Program-made: the position numbers and the translations under genes
The notes under the pieces: model-generated
Databases searched by the model: none
What the model was told of the DNA's origin: nothing
What the model saw: only the letters and a program-made list of their open reading frames with translations
Part shown: piece after piece, positions 63,947 through 64,000 of the stretch
Layout of the letters: each line of letters begins with the position of its first letter
Position numbering within the stretch: position 1 is the first letter of the stretch
NCBI GenBank assembly: GCA_013298025.1
Contig: JAAFJE010000002.1
Coordinates: forward strand, 62,001 to 126,000
Direction: 5' to 3'
DNA from: Cytophagales bacterium
Lineage (GTDB): Bacteria; Bacteroidota; Bacteroidia; Cytophagales; Spirosomataceae
DNA: 64,000 nt

Positions 63947-64000
63947 CGAAGTTTATACTATGGTTAAATATTGGATAATATTTTTATTGGCTAAAGAAGT
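63947..64000. other. start of upstream region, window end
   Basis: Only 54 bases upstream of the esterase-GH28 start are visible, AT-rich and without a recognised motif. Confidence 0.4.

Noticed and set aside
1-64000. tRNA, rRNA, prophage, insertion sequences and biosynthetic gene clusters
   Set aside because: No cloverleaf-like T-loop sequence in gaps, no rRNA stretches, no transposase or phage proteins and no such clusters were seen.

Overview
The window reads as a chromosomal segment of a low-GC member of the Bacteroidota, most likely Cytophagales. The signs are two SusC/SusD outer-membrane pairs, two secreted enzymes ending in type IX secretion sorting domains, promoters of the TAnnTTTG type, a fused MurF-alanine racemase, and lipoprotein glycan-binding proteins. 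The genus cannot be fixed from the sequence alone. No rRNA, tRNA, insertion sequence, phage or CRISPR was seen.

Housekeeping end (1-12 kb): a partial methylmalonyl-CoA epimerase, CorA, a DUF3592 membrane protein, a DeoR regulator, the MurF-Alr fusion, a HEPN/MNT toxin-antitoxin pair, phosphoglycerate kinase and a FAN1-like VRR-NUC nuclease. Next come a LacI regulator and, divergent from it, kduI.

Mannan locus (13-31 kb, minus strand): susC, susD and a surface glycan-binding lipoprotein form one unit. A second unit encodes GH26 mannanase, a sodium/sugar symporter, GH130 mannosylglucose phosphorylase, an AGE-family 2-epimerase, an acetylesterase and a PKD/DUF5060 glycosidase with a sorting tag. 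Mannan would be cut outside, mannobiose imported, epimerised to mannosylglucose, and cleaved with phosphate. Both units start behind an almost identical 36-bp element. An AraC regulator is encoded divergently.

Second glycan locus (32-43 kb, plus strand): susC, susD, an IPT-type binding lipoprotein, a secreted clan GH-A glycosidase and a GH31 alpha-xylosidase-like enzyme. This suggests a xylosyl-bearing hemicellulose such as xyloglucan.

Uronic-acid block (43-64 kb, minus strand): a five-gene galactarate operon (garK, garL, GntP permease, garD, garR); an eight-gene galacturonate operon (uxaB, uxaA, uxaC, kdgK, fbp, eda, hexuronate transporter, kdgF); and a pectin pair (GH105 and an esterase-GH28 fusion). 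Galacturonate flows to KDG, KDPG, then pyruvate and glyceraldehyde 3-phosphate, and fbp inside the operon links this to gluconeogenesis. A composite operator-like sequence occurs both between lacI and kduI and upstream of uxaB, which suggests the LacI protein controls distant uronate genes.

The most interesting unexplained signals are non-coding: the shared mannan promoter element, the shared uronate operator, a candidate small RNA near 3.8-3.93 kb, a repeated inverted-repeat element found at two operon-internal gaps, and a family of TCAGGG palindromes around the second susC operon.
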